A stretch of DNA of 64,000 bases from Megamerina dolium (lineage: Eukaryota; Arthropoda; Insecta; Diptera; Megamerinidae): NCBI GenBank assembly GCA_963854835.1, contig OY978525.1:52373429-52437428 (forward strand), read 5' to 3'. Made by a program: the position numbers and the translations under genes. Positions 14,270-25,000 of the stretch are shown here, piece by piece (positions within the stretch are counted from its first letter, which is position 1; each line of letters begins with the position of its first letter). The notes under the pieces are model-generated. The model was not told the origin of the DNA. It did no database searches and was given only the letters and a program-made list of their open reading frames with translations.

Positions 14270-15646
14270 TTACAAATTGTGGCTAAACCAAATTTTTTTG
14301 AAATTGCTGAAAAAGACAAATTCAAAATCCTTTATTTTCACTAAAAATCGTGAAGAAAGCAGATTGCTTACAAAATAAATTGTACTGAAGGGGCTCAAAC
14401 AAGTAAATTCAAAATGAATTGATTTCATTGAAAAACGTGAAAAATACAAATTGTGGCTAAACCAAATTTTTATGAAATTATTGAAAAAGACAAATTCAAA
14501 ATCCATTATTTTCACTAAAAATCGTGAAAAAAACAGATTGCTTACAAAATAAATTGTATTGAAGGGGTTCAAACAAGTTAATTCAAAATGAATTGATTTC
14601 ATTGAAAAACGTGAAAAATACAAATTGTGGCTAAACCAAATTTTTTTGAAATTATTGAAAAAGACAAATTCAAAATCCATTATTTTCACTAAAAATCGTG
14701 AAAAAAGCATATTGCTTACAAAATAAATTGTACTGAAGGGGCTCAAACAAGTAAATTCAAAATGAATTGATTTAATTGAAAATCGTGAAATTTTCAAATT
14801 GTGGCTAAACCAAATTTTTTTGAAATTGCTGAAAAAGACAAATTCAAAATCCATTATTTTCACTAAAAATCGTGAAGAAAGCAGATTGCTTACAAAATAA
14901 ATTGTACTGAAGGGGCTCAAACAAGTAAATTCAAAATGAATTGATTTCATTGAAAATCGTGAAATTTTCAAATTGTGGCTAAACCAAATTTTTTTGAAAT
15001 TGCTGAAAAAGACAAATTCAAAATCCATTATTTTCACTAAAAATCGTGAAGAAAGCAGATTGCTTACAAAATAAATTGTACTGAAGGGGCTCAAACAAGT
15101 AAATTCAAAATGAATTGATTTCATTGAAAAACGTGAAAAATACAAATTGTGGCTAAACCAAATTTTTATGAAATTATTGAAAAAGACAAATTCAAAATCC
15201 ATTATTTTCACTAAAAATCGTGAAAAAAACAGATTGCTTACAAAATAAATTGTATTGAAGGGGTTCAAACAAGTTAATTCAAAATGAATTGATTTCATTG
15301 AAAAACGTGAAAAATACAAATTGTGGCTAAACCAAATTTTTTTGAAATTGCTGAAAGAGACAAATTCAAAATCCATTATTTTCACTAAAAATCGTGAAAA
15401 AAGCATATTGCTTACAAAATAAATTGTATTGAAGGGGCTCAAACAAATAAATTCAAATTGAATTGATTTCATTGAAAAACGTGAAAAATACAAATTGTGG
15501 CTAAACCAAATTTTTTTGAAATTGCTGAAAGAGACAAATTCAAAATCCATTATTTTCACTAAAAATCGTGAAAAAAGAATATTGCTTACAAAATAAATTG
15601 TATTGAAGGGGCTCAAACAAGTAAATTCAAAATGAATTGATTTCAT
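14270..15646. repeat. Eight near-perfect in-frame 174-bp monomers
   Basis: This is the longest stretch in which no frame-changing indel interrupts the 174-bp period, so the minus strand reads open for 458 codons as eight repeats of 58 residues, each made of two related 29-residue halves. The amino-acid composition (Phe, Ile, Ser, Asn, Lys) follows from the base composition of the satellite. An identical stretch lies at 42476-43852 because of the 28,206-bp duplication. I annotate it as repeat DNA, not as a coding sequence. Confidence 0.85.
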
Positions 15647-15649
15647 TGA

Positions 15650-17560
15650 AAATCGTGAAATTTACAAATTGTGGCTAAACCAAATATTTCTGAAATTGCT
15701 GAAAAAGACAAATTCATAATCAATTATTTTCAAAAAAATCGTGAAAAAACAGATTGCTTACAAAATAAATTGTATTGAAGGGGCTCAAATAAGTAAATTC
15801 AAATGAATTGATTTCATTGAAAAACATGAAAAATACAAATTGTGGGTAAACCAAATTTTTATGAAATTGCTGAAAAAGACAAATTCATAATCAATTATTT
15901 TCACCAAAAATCGTGAAAAAAGCAGATTGCTTACAAAATAAATTGTATTGAAGGGGCTCAAACAAGTAAATTCAAAATGAATTGATTTCATTGAAAATCG
16001 TGAAATTTACAAATTGTGGCTAAACCAAATATTTCTGAAATTGCTGAAAAAGACAAATTCATAATCAATTATTTTCAAAAAAATCGTGAAAAAACAGATT
16101 GCTTACAAAATAAATTGTATTGAAGGGGCTTACAAAATAAATTGTATTGAAGGGGCTCAAATAAGTAAATTCAAATGAATTGATTTCATTGAAAAACATG
16201 AAAAATACAAATTGTGGCTAAACCAAATTTTTATGAAATTGCAAAAAAGACAAATTCAAAATCCATTATTTTCACTAAAAATCGTGAAAAAAGCAGATTG
16301 CTTACAAAATAAATTGTACTGAAGGGGCTCAAACAAGTAAATTCAAAATGAATTGATTTCATTGAAAAACGTGAAAAATACAAATTGTGGCTAAACCAAA
16401 TTTTTATGAAATTGCTGAAAAAGACAAATTCAAAATCCATTATTTTCACTAAAAATCGTGAAAAAAGCAGATTGCTTACAAAATAAATTGTATTGAAGGG
16501 GCTCAAACAAGTAAATTCAATATGAATTGATTTCATTGAAAATCGTGAAATTTACAAATTGTGGCTAAACCAAATTTTTTTGAAATTGCTGAAAAAGACA
16601 AATTCAAAATCCATTATTTTCACTAAAAATCGTGAAAAAAGCAGATTGCTTACAGAATAAATTGTATTGAAAGGGCTCAAACAAGTAAATTCAAAATGAA
16701 TTGATTTCAATGAAAATCGTGAAATTTACAAATTGTGGCTAAACCAAATTATTTTGAAATTGCTGAAAAAACAATTTCAAAAAACATTATTTTCACCAAA
16801 AATCGTGAAAAAAGCAGATTGCTTACAAAATAAATTGTATTGAAGGGGCTCAAACAAGTAAATTCAAAATGAATTGATTTCATTGAAAATCGTGAAATTT
16901 ACAAATTGTGGCTAAACCAAATATTTCTGAAATTGCTGAAAAAGACAAATTCATAATCAATTATTTTCAAAAAAATCGTGAAAAAACAGATTGCTTACAA
17001 AATAAATTGTATTGAAGGGGCTTACAAAATAAATTGTATTGAAGGGGCTCAAATAAGTAAATTCAAATGAACTGATTTCATTGAAAAACATGAAAAATAC
17101 AAATTGTGGCTAAACCAAATTTTTATGAAATTGCAAAAAAGACAAATTCAAAATCCATTATTTTCACTAAAAATCGTGAAAAAAGCAGATTGCTTTTTTG
17201 AAAGGGCTCAAACAAATATATTCAAAATGAATTGATTTCAATGAAAATCGTGAAATTTACAAATTGTGGCTAAACCAAATTATTTTGAAATTGCTGAAAA
17301 AGACAAATTCAAAATCCATTATTTTCACTAAAAATCGTGAAAAAACAGATTGCTTACAAAATAAATTGTATTGAAGGGGCTCAAACAAGTTAATTCAAAA
17401 TGAATTATTTTCATTGAATATCGTGAAAAATACAAATTGTGGCTAAAACAAATTATTTTATAATTGCTGAAAAAGACATATTCAAAATCCATTATTTTCA
17501 CTATAAATCGTGAAAAAAGCAGATTGCTTACAAAATAAATTGTATTGAAAGGGCTCAAGC
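15650..17560. repeat. Composite block rich in indel variant monomers
   Basis: Monomers here carry unusual changes: CATAATCAATT in unit B, AACATGAAAAATAC in unit A (CG changed to CA), AAATTGCAAAAAAGAC with a shortened A/B junction, the 26-bp insertion at 16,127 and 17,019, and at about 17,192 a deletion of about 15 bp that fuses GATTGC to TTTTTTGAAAGGG. All recur at about 43.86-45.77 kb. The block is more heterogeneous than its flanks, as expected for an older part of the array. Confidence 0.75.
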
Positions 17561-17664
17561 AAGTAAATTCAAAATGAATTGATTTCATTGAAAATCGTGA
17601 AATTTTCAAATTGTGGCTAAACCAAATTTTTTTGAAATTGCTGAAAAAGACAAATTCAAAATCC

Positions 17665-18430
17665 ATTATTTTCACTAAAAATCGTGAAAAAAGCATATTG
17701 CTTACAAAATAAATTGTATTGAAGGGGCTCAAACAAGTAAATTAAAAATGAATTGATTTCATTGAAAATCGTGAAATTTACAAATTGTGGCTAAACCAAA
17801 TTTTTTTTGAAATTGCTGAAAAAGACAAATTCAAAATCCATTATTTTCACTAAAAATCGTGAAAAAAGCAGATTGCTTACAAAATAAATTGTATTGAAGG
17901 GGCTCAAACAAGTTAATTCAAAATGAATTGATTTCATTGAAAATCGTGAAATTTACAAATTGTGGCTAAACCAAACTTTTTTGAAATTGCCTTAAAAGAC
18001 AAATTCAAAATCCATTATTTTCACTAAAAATCGTGAAAAAAGCAGATTGCTTACAAAATAAATTGTATTGAAGGGGCTCAAACAAGTAAATTAAAAATGA
18101 ATTGATTTCATTGAAAAACGTGAAAAATACAAATTGTGGCTAAACCAAATTTTTTTGAAATTGCTGAAAAAGTCAAATTTAAAATCCATTATTTTCACAA
18201 AAAATCGTGAAAAAACAGATTGCTTACAAAATAAATTGTATTGAAGGGGCTCACACAAGTTAATTCAAAATGCATTATTTTCACTGAAAAACGTGGAAAA
18301 TACAAATTTTGGCTAAGCCAAATTTTTTTTGAAATTGCTGAAAAAGACAAATTCAAAATCCATTATTTTCACTAAAAATCGTGAAAAAAGCATATTGCTT
18401 ACAAAATAAATTGTATTGAAGGGGCTCAAA
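17665..18430. repeat. Block shared with 37.88-38.6 kb (offset 20,215 bp)
   Basis: The rare variant TTTTGGCTAAGCC in unit A occurs at 18,307, 32,351, 38,522 and 46,513. Around it, GTAAATTAAAAATG, AAATTGCCTTAAAAGAC and GTCAAATTTAAAATCC occur in the same order at 17.7-18.4 and 37.9-38.6 kb. A small difference is TTTTCACAAAAAATC at 18,194 against TTTTCACTAAAAATC at 38,409. The copy near 32.1-32.4 kb has GCTGAAAAAGAC in place of the CCTTAAAAGAC variant. Confidence 0.7.
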
Positions 18431-18439
18431 CAAGTAAAT

Positions 18440-19640
18440 TCAAAATGAATTGATTTCATTGAAAATCGTGAAATTTACAAATTGTGGCTAAACCAAATTT
18501 TTTTGAAATTGCTGAAAAGGACAAATTCAAAATCCATTATTTTCACTAAAATCGTGAAAAAATGCATTATTTTCACTAAAAATTGTGCAAAAACAGATTG
18601 CTTACAAAATAAATTGTATTGAAGGGGCTCAAACAAGTTAATTCAAAATGAATTGATTTCATTGAAAATCATGAAATTTACAAATTGTGGCTAAACCAAA
18701 TTTTTTTGAAATTGCTGAAAAGGACAAATTCAAAATCCATTATTTTCACTAAAATCGTGAAAAAATGCATTATTTTCACTAAAAATTGTGCAAAAACAGA
18801 TTGCTTACAAAATAAATTGTATTGAAGGGGCTCAACAAGTTAATTCAAAATGAATTGATTTCATTGAAAATCGTCAAAACTACAAATTGAGGCTAAAAAA
18901 AATTGTTTTGAGAAGGGTAAAAAAAAGCAAATTTATAATCCATTATTTTCACTAAAAATCGTGAAAAAAACAGATTGCTTACAAAATAAATTGTATTGAA
19001 GGGGATCAAACAAATTAATTCAAAATGCATTATTTTCATTGAAAATCATGAGAAATACAAATTGTGGCCAAAACATATTGTTTTAAAATGGCTGAAAAAA
19101 TCAAATTCAAAATCCATTATTTTCACTAAAATAGTCAAAAAACCCATTATTTTCACTAAAAATCGTGAAAAAAACAGATTGTTTACAAAATAAATTATAT
19201 TGAAGGGGCTCAAACAAATAAATTCAAAATGAATTGATTTCATTGAAAAACGTGAAAAATACAAATTGTGGCTAAACCAATTTTTTTTGAAATTGCTGAA
19301 AAAGACAAATTCAAAATCCATTATTTTCACTAAAATCGTGAAAAAACGCATTATTTTCACTAAAAATTGTGCAAAAACAGATTGCTTACAAAATAAATTG
19401 TATTGAAGGGGCTCAAACAAGTAAATTCAAAATGTAAATTGATTTCATTGAAAATCGTGAAATTTACAAATTGTGGCTAAACCAAATTTTTTTGAAATTA
19501 CTGAAAAATACAATTTCAAAATCCATTATTTTCACTAAAATCGTGAAAAAACGCATTATTTTCACTAAAAATTGTGCAAAAACAGATTGCTTACAAAATA
19601 AATTGTATTGAAGGGGCTCAAACAAGTTAATTCAAAATGA
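18440..19640. repeat. First cluster of extended (about 202-bp) monomers with marker monomer
   Basis: Here unit B contains a 29-bp internal duplication, so that CATTATTTTCACT appears twice per monomer, followed by AAAATTGTGCAAAAACAG. The cluster includes the divergent marker monomer at 18,873 and the monomer with AATAGTCAAAAAACCC at about 19,133. The same order of variants forms the 2.09-kb higher-order repeat at 25-33 kb, so this is probably a solitary or founder copy of part of that unit. Confidence 0.75.
18873..18949 (+). repeat. Divergent marker monomer segment, occurrence 1
   Basis: The most divergent monomer segment in the dimeric array begins GTCAAAACTACAAATTGAGG and continues through a TTGTTTTGAGAAGGGTAA stretch to CAAATTTATAATCC. 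Occurrences start at 18873, 24985, 27077, 29169, 31060, 33242, 47079, 53191 and 62079. An A-run after GGGT is 7 or 8 long and separates subgroups. Its spacing reports the higher-order repeat length directly. Confidence 0.85.
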
Positions 19641-20665
19641 ATTGATATCATTGAAAAACGTGAAATTTACAAATTGTGGCTAAATCAAATTTTTTTGAAA
19701 TTGCTGAAAAAGACAAATTCAAAATCCATTATTTTCACTAAAAATCGTGAAAAAAGCAGATTGCTTACAAAATAAATTGTATTGAAGGGGCTCAAACAAG
19801 TAAATTCAAAATGAATTGATTTCATTGAAAATCGTGAAATTTTCAAATTGTGGCTAAACCAAATTGTTATGAAATTGCTGAAAAGGACAAATTACAAATC
19901 CATTATTTTCACTAAAAATCGTGAAAAAAGCATATTGCTTACAAAATAAATTGTATTGTAGGGGCTCAAACAAGTAAATTCAAAATGAATTGATTTCATT
20001 GAAAATCGTGAAATTTTCAAATTGTGGCTAAACCAAATTTTTTTTGAAATTGCTGAAAAAGACAAATTCAAAATCCATTATTTTCACTAAAAATCGTGAA
20101 AAAAGCAGATTGCTTACAAAATAAATTGTATTGAAGGGGCTCAAACAAGTTAATTCAAAATGAATTGATTTCATTGAAAATCGTGAAATTTACAAATTGT
20201 GGCTAAACCAAATTTTTTTGAAATTGCTGAAAAAGACAAATTCAAAATCCATTATTTTCACTAAAAATCGAGAAAAAAGCAGATTGCTTACAAAATAAAT
20301 TGTATTGAAAGGGCTCAAGCAAGTAAATTCAAAATGAATTGATTTCATTGAAAATCGTGAAATTTACAAATTGTGGCTAAACCAAATTTTTTTGAAATTG
20401 CTGAAAAAAGCAAATTCAAAATCCATTATTTTCACTATCGTGAAAAAAGCAGATTGCTTACAAAATAAATTGTATTGAAAGGGCTCAAGCAAGTAAATTC
20501 AAAATGAATTGATTTCATTGAAAATCGTGAAATTTACAAATTTGGCTAAACCAAATTTTTTTGAAATTGCTGAAAAAGACAAATTCAAAATCCATTATTT
20601 TCACTAAAAATCGTGAAAAAAGCAGATTGCTTACAAAATAAATTGTATTGAAGGGGCTCAAACAA

Positions 20666-20752
20666 GTAAATTCAAAATGAATTGATTTCATTGAAAATCG
20701 TGAAATTTACAAATTGTGGCTAAACCAAATTTTTTTGAAATTGCTGAAAAAG
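20666..20752 (+). repeat. Half-unit A of the satellite dimer (87 bp)
   Basis: Unit A begins GTAAATTCAAAATGAATTGA and ends in TTGCTGAAAAAG. It carries the array-wide landmark GTGGCTAAACC. Aligned to unit B without any gap it matches at 59 of 87 positions by hand count, including the whole decamer AATCGTGAAA at positions 31-40. It contains two nested dyads: AATTCA-AAA-TGAATT, and ATTTCA with TGAAAT ten bases later. Its G+C count is 21 of 87. Confidence 0.9.
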
Positions 20753-20839
20753 ACAAATTCAAAATCCATTATTTTCACTAAAAATCGTGAAAAAAGCAGA
20801 TTGCTTACAAAATAAATTGTATTGAAGGGGCTCAAACAA
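20753..20839 (+). repeat. Half-unit B of the satellite dimer (87 bp)
   Basis: Unit B begins ACAAATTCAAAATCCATTAT and ends in GAAGGGGCTCAAACAA. It shares the decamer AATCGTGAAA with unit A in the same register. It holds an inverted repeat with 7-bp arms TTTTCAC and GTGAAAA separated by 8 bases, and a second one with arms TACAA and TTGTA separated by AATAAA. It is closer to the 87-bp units of the 35.3-37.4 kb island (74/87) than to unit A (59/87). Its G+C count is 24 of 87. Confidence 0.9.
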
Positions 20840-23499
20840 GTAAATTCAAAATGAATTGATTTCATTGAAAATCGTGAAAAATACAAATTGTGGCTAAACC
20901 AAATTTTTTTTGAAATTGCTGAAAAAGACAAATTCAAAATCCATTATTTTCACTAAAAATCGTGAAAAAAGCAGATTGCTTACAAAATAAATTGTATTGA
21001 AGGGGCTCAAACAAGTAAATTCAAAATGAATTGATTTCATTGAAAATCGTGAAATTTACAAATTGTGGCTAAACCAAATTTTTTTGAAATTGCTGAAAAA
21101 GACAAATTCAAAATCCATTATTTTCACTAAAAATCGTGAAAAAATCAGATTGCTTACAAAATAAATTGTACTGAAGGGGCTCAAACAAGTAAATTCAAAA
21201 TGACTTGATTTCATTGAAAAACGTGAGAAATACAAATTGTGGCTAAACCAAATTTTTATGAAATTGCTGAAAAAGACAAATTCAAAATCCATTATTTTCA
21301 CTAAAAATCGTGAAAAAAGCAGATTGCTTACAAAATAAATTGTATTGAAGGGGCTCAAACAAGTAAATTCAAAATGAATTGATTTCATTGAAAATCGTGA
21401 AAAATACAAATTGTGGCTAAACCAAATTTTTTTTGAAATTGCTGAAAAAGACAAATTCAAAATCCATTATTTTCACTAAAAATCGTGAAAAAAGCAGATT
21501 GCTTACAAAATAAATTGTATTGAAGGGGCTCAAACAAGTAAATTCAAAATGAATTGATTTCATTGAAAATCGTGAAATTTACAAATTGTGGCTAAACCAA
21601 ATTTTTTTGAAATTGCTGAAAAAGACAAATTCAAAATCCATTATTTTCACTAAAAATCGTGAAAAAATCAGATTGCTTACAAAATAAATTGTACTGAAGG
21701 GGCTCAAACAAGTAAATTCAAAATGACTTGATTTCATTGAAAAACGTGAGAAATACAAATTGTGGCTAAACCAAATTTTTATGAAATTGCTGAAAAAGAC
21801 AAATTCAAAATCCATTATTTTCACTAAAAATCGTGAAAAAAGCAGATTGCTTACAAAATAAATTGTATTGTAGGGGCTCAAACAAGTAAATTCAAAATGA
21901 ATTGATTTCATTGAAAATCGTGAAATTTCCAAATTGTGGCTAAACCAAATTTTTTTGAAATTGCTGAAAAAGACAAATTCAAAATCCATTATTTTCACTA
22001 AAAATCGTGAAAAAAGCAGATTGCTTACAAAATAAATTGTATTGAAGGGGCTCAAACAAGTAAATTCAAAATGAATTGATTTCATTGAAAATCGTGAAAA
22101 ATACAAATTGTGGCTAAACCAAATTTTTTTTGAAATTGCTGAAAAAAGCAAATTCAAAATCCATTATTTTCACTAAAAATCGTGAAAAAAGCAGATTGCT
22201 TACAAAATAAATTGTATTGAAAGGGCTCAAGCAAGTAAATTCAAAATGAATTGATTTCATTGAAAATCGTGAAATTTACAAATTGTGGCTAAACCAAATT
22301 TTTTTGAAATTGCTGAAAAAGACAAATTCAAAATCCATTATTTTCACTAAAAATCGAGAAAAAAGCAGATTGCTTACAAAATAAATTGTATTGAAAGGGC
22401 TCAAGCAAGTAAATTCAAAATGAATTGATTTCATTGAAAATCGTGAAATTTACAAATTGTGGCTAAACCAAATTTTTTTGAAATTGCTGAAAAAGACAAA
22501 TTCAAAATCCATTATTTTCACTAAAAATCGAGAAAAAAGCAGATTGCTTACAAAATAAATTGTATTGAAAGGGCTCAAGCAAGTAAATTCAAAATGAATT
22601 GATTTCATTGAAAATCGTGAAATTTACAAATTGTGGCTAAACCAAATTTTTTTGAAATTGCTGAAAAAAGCAAATTCAAAATCCATTATTTTCACTATCG
22701 TGAAAAAAGCAGATTGCTTACAAAATAAATTGTATTGAAAGGGCTCAGCAAGTAAATTCAAAATGAATTGATTTCATTGAAAATCGTGAAATTTACAAAT
22801 TTGGCTAAACCAAATTTTTTTGAAATTGCTGAAAAAGACAAATTCAAAATCCATTATTTTCACTAAAAATCGTGAAAAAAGCAGATTGCTTACAAAATAA
22901 ATTATATTGAAGGGGCTCAAACAAGTAAATTCAAAATGAATTGATTTCATTGAAAATCGTGAAATTTACAAATTGTGGCTAAACCAAATTTTTTTGAAAT
23001 TGCTGAAAAAGACAAATTCAAAATCCATTATTTACACTAAAAATCGTGAAAAAAGCATATTGCTTACAAAATAAATTGTATTGAAGGGGCTCAAACAAGT
23101 AAATTCAAAATGAATTGATTTCATTGAAAATCGTGAAATTTACAAATTGTGGCTAAACCAAATTTTTTTGAAATTGCTGAAAAAGACAAATTCAAAATCC
23201 ATTATTTTCACTAAAAATCGTGAAAAAAGCATATTGCTTACAAAATAAATTGTATTGAAGGGGCTCAAACAAGTAAATTCAAAATGAATTGATTTCATTG
23301 AAAATCGTGAAATTTACAAATTGTGGCTAAACCAAATTTTTTTGAAATTGCTGAAAAAGACAAATTCAAAATCCATTATTTTCACTAAAAATCGTGAAAA
23401 AAGCATATTGCTTACAAAATAAATTGTATTGAAGGAGCTCAAACAAGTAAATTCAAAATGAATTGATTTCATTGAAAATCGTGAAATTTACAAATTGTG

Positions 23500-25000
23500 G
23501 CTAAACCAAATTTTTTTGAAATTGCTGAAAAAGACAAATTCAAAATCCATTATTTTCACTAAAAATCGTGAAAAAGCAGATTGCTTACAAAATAAATTGT
23601 ATTGAAGGGGCTCAAACAAGTAAATTCAAAATGAATTGATTTCATTGAAAAACGTGAAAAATACAAATTGTGGCTAAACCAAATTTTTTTGAAATTGCTG
23701 AAAAAAAGCAAATTCAAAATCCATTATTTTCACTAAAAATCGTGAAAAAAGCAGATTGCTTACAAAATAAATTGTATTGAAAGGGCTCAAGCAAGTAAAT
23801 TCAAAATGAATTGATTTCATTGAAAATCGTGAAATTTACAAATTTGGCTAAACCAAATTTTTTTGAAATTGCTGAAAAAGACAAATTCAAAATCCATTAT
23901 TTTCACTAAAATCGTGAAAAAATGCATTATTTTCACTAAAAATTGTGCAAAAACAGATTGCTTACAAAATAAATTGTATTGAAGGGGCTCAAACAAGTTA
24001 ATTCAAAATGAATTGATTTCATTGAAAATCATGAAATTTACAAATTGTGGCTAAACCAAATTTTTTTGAAATTGCTGAAAAGGACAAATTCAAAATCCAT
24101 TATTTTCACTAAAATCGTGAAAAAATGCATTATTTTCACTAAAAATTGTGCAAAAACAGATTGCTTACAAAATAAATTGTATTGAAGGGGCTCAACAAGT
24201 TAATTCAAAATGAATTGATTTCATTGAAAATCGTGAAATTTACAAATTGTGGCTAAACCAAATTTTTTTGAAATTGCTGAAAAAGACAAATTCAAAATCC
24301 ATTATTTTCACTAAAAATCGTGAAAAAGCAGATTGCTTACAAAATAAATTGTATTGAAGGGGCTCAAACAAGTAAATTCAAAATGAATTGATTTCATTGA
24401 AAAACGTGAAAAATACAAATTGTGGCTAAACCAAATTTTTTTGAAATTGCTGAAAAAAAGCAAATTCAAAATCCATTATTTTCACTAAAAATCGTGAAAA
24501 AAGCAGATTGCTTACAAAATAAATTGTATTGAAAGGGCTCAAGCAAGTAAATTCAAAATGAATTGATTTCATTGAAAATCGTGAAATTTACAAATTTGGC
24601 TAAACCAAATTTTTTTGAAATTGCTGAAAAAGACAAATTCAAAATCCATTATTTTCACTAAAATCGTGAAAAAATGCATTATTTTCACTAAAAATTGTGC
24701 AAAAACAGATTGCTTACAAAATAAATTGTATTGAAGGGGCTCAAACAAGTTAATTCAAAATGAATTGATTTCATTGAAAATCATGAAATTTACAAATTGT
24801 GGCTAAACCAAATTTTTTTGAAATTGCTGAAAAGGACAAATTCAAAATCCATTATTTTCACTAAAATCGTGAAAAAATGCATTATTTTCACTAAAAATTG
24901 TGCAAAAACAGATTGCTTACAAAATAAATTGTATTGAAGGGGCTCAACAAGTTAATTCAAAATGAATTGATTTCATTGAAAATCGTCAAAACTACAAATT
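23500..25000. repeat. 752-bp tandem pair preceding the 2.09-kb HOR
   Basis: The seven-A variant in unit A (GCTGAAAAAAAGCAAATTC) occurs with its A-run at 23,701 and 24,453, 752 bp apart, and the flanking variants agree, including the 29-bp extension, AATCATGAAATTT and CTCAACAAGTTAATTC. The first copy then returns to a normal unit A while the second runs into the marker monomer at 24,985. The same pair lies at about 51.7-53.2 kb. Confidence 0.75.

Larger units (their letters stand above)
20666..20839 (+). repeat. Reference 174-bp satellite monomer (A+B dimer)
   Basis: This copy is exactly 174 bp and close to the consensus, so it serves as a reference. It contains unit A (20666-20752) followed by unit B (20753-20839), each 87 bp. 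Common departures elsewhere are 7 or 8 Ts in the T-run of A, GGGGCTC versus GGGGTTC or AAGGGCTCAAGC in B, GCAGATTGC versus GCATATTGC in B, and AATCGTGAAATTTAC versus AACGTGAAAAATAC in A. These variants travel in combinations and allow blocks to be matched across the window. Confidence 0.93.
19640..23500. repeat. Regular monomers with GGGCTCAAGC and short-loop variants
   Basis: Monomers here are mostly near consensus. Three linked variants recur: AAAGGGCTCAAGC in unit B, ATCGAGAAAAAAGC in unit B, and a 4-bp deletion giving TTTTCACTATCGTGAAAA in unit B (about 20,430 and 22,690). Blocks 21,056-21,460 and 21,579-22,157 share the ATGACTTGATTTC variant with an offset of about 523 bp, three monomers. 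At 22,741 GGGCTCAGCAAG lacks one base of the usual CTCAAGCAAG. This block is repeated at about 47.85-51.7 kb. Confidence 0.75.

Noticed and set aside
14270..15646. 458-codon minus-strand open frame, and dozens of shorter ones, as repeat-protein genes
   Set aside because: They are direct translations of the satellite in its one stop-free frame. They start and stop wherever an indel or point change in a monomer breaks or opens the frame, have low-complexity Phe/Ile/Lys/Asn composition, no recognisable domain, and identical DNA continues outside them.
20799..20821. AATAAA in unit B as a polyadenylation signal recurring every 174 bp
   Set aside because: The hexamer is expected often in 74% A+T sequence, lies inside the TACAA/TTGTA dyad of the repeat, and there is no evidence of a transcription unit.
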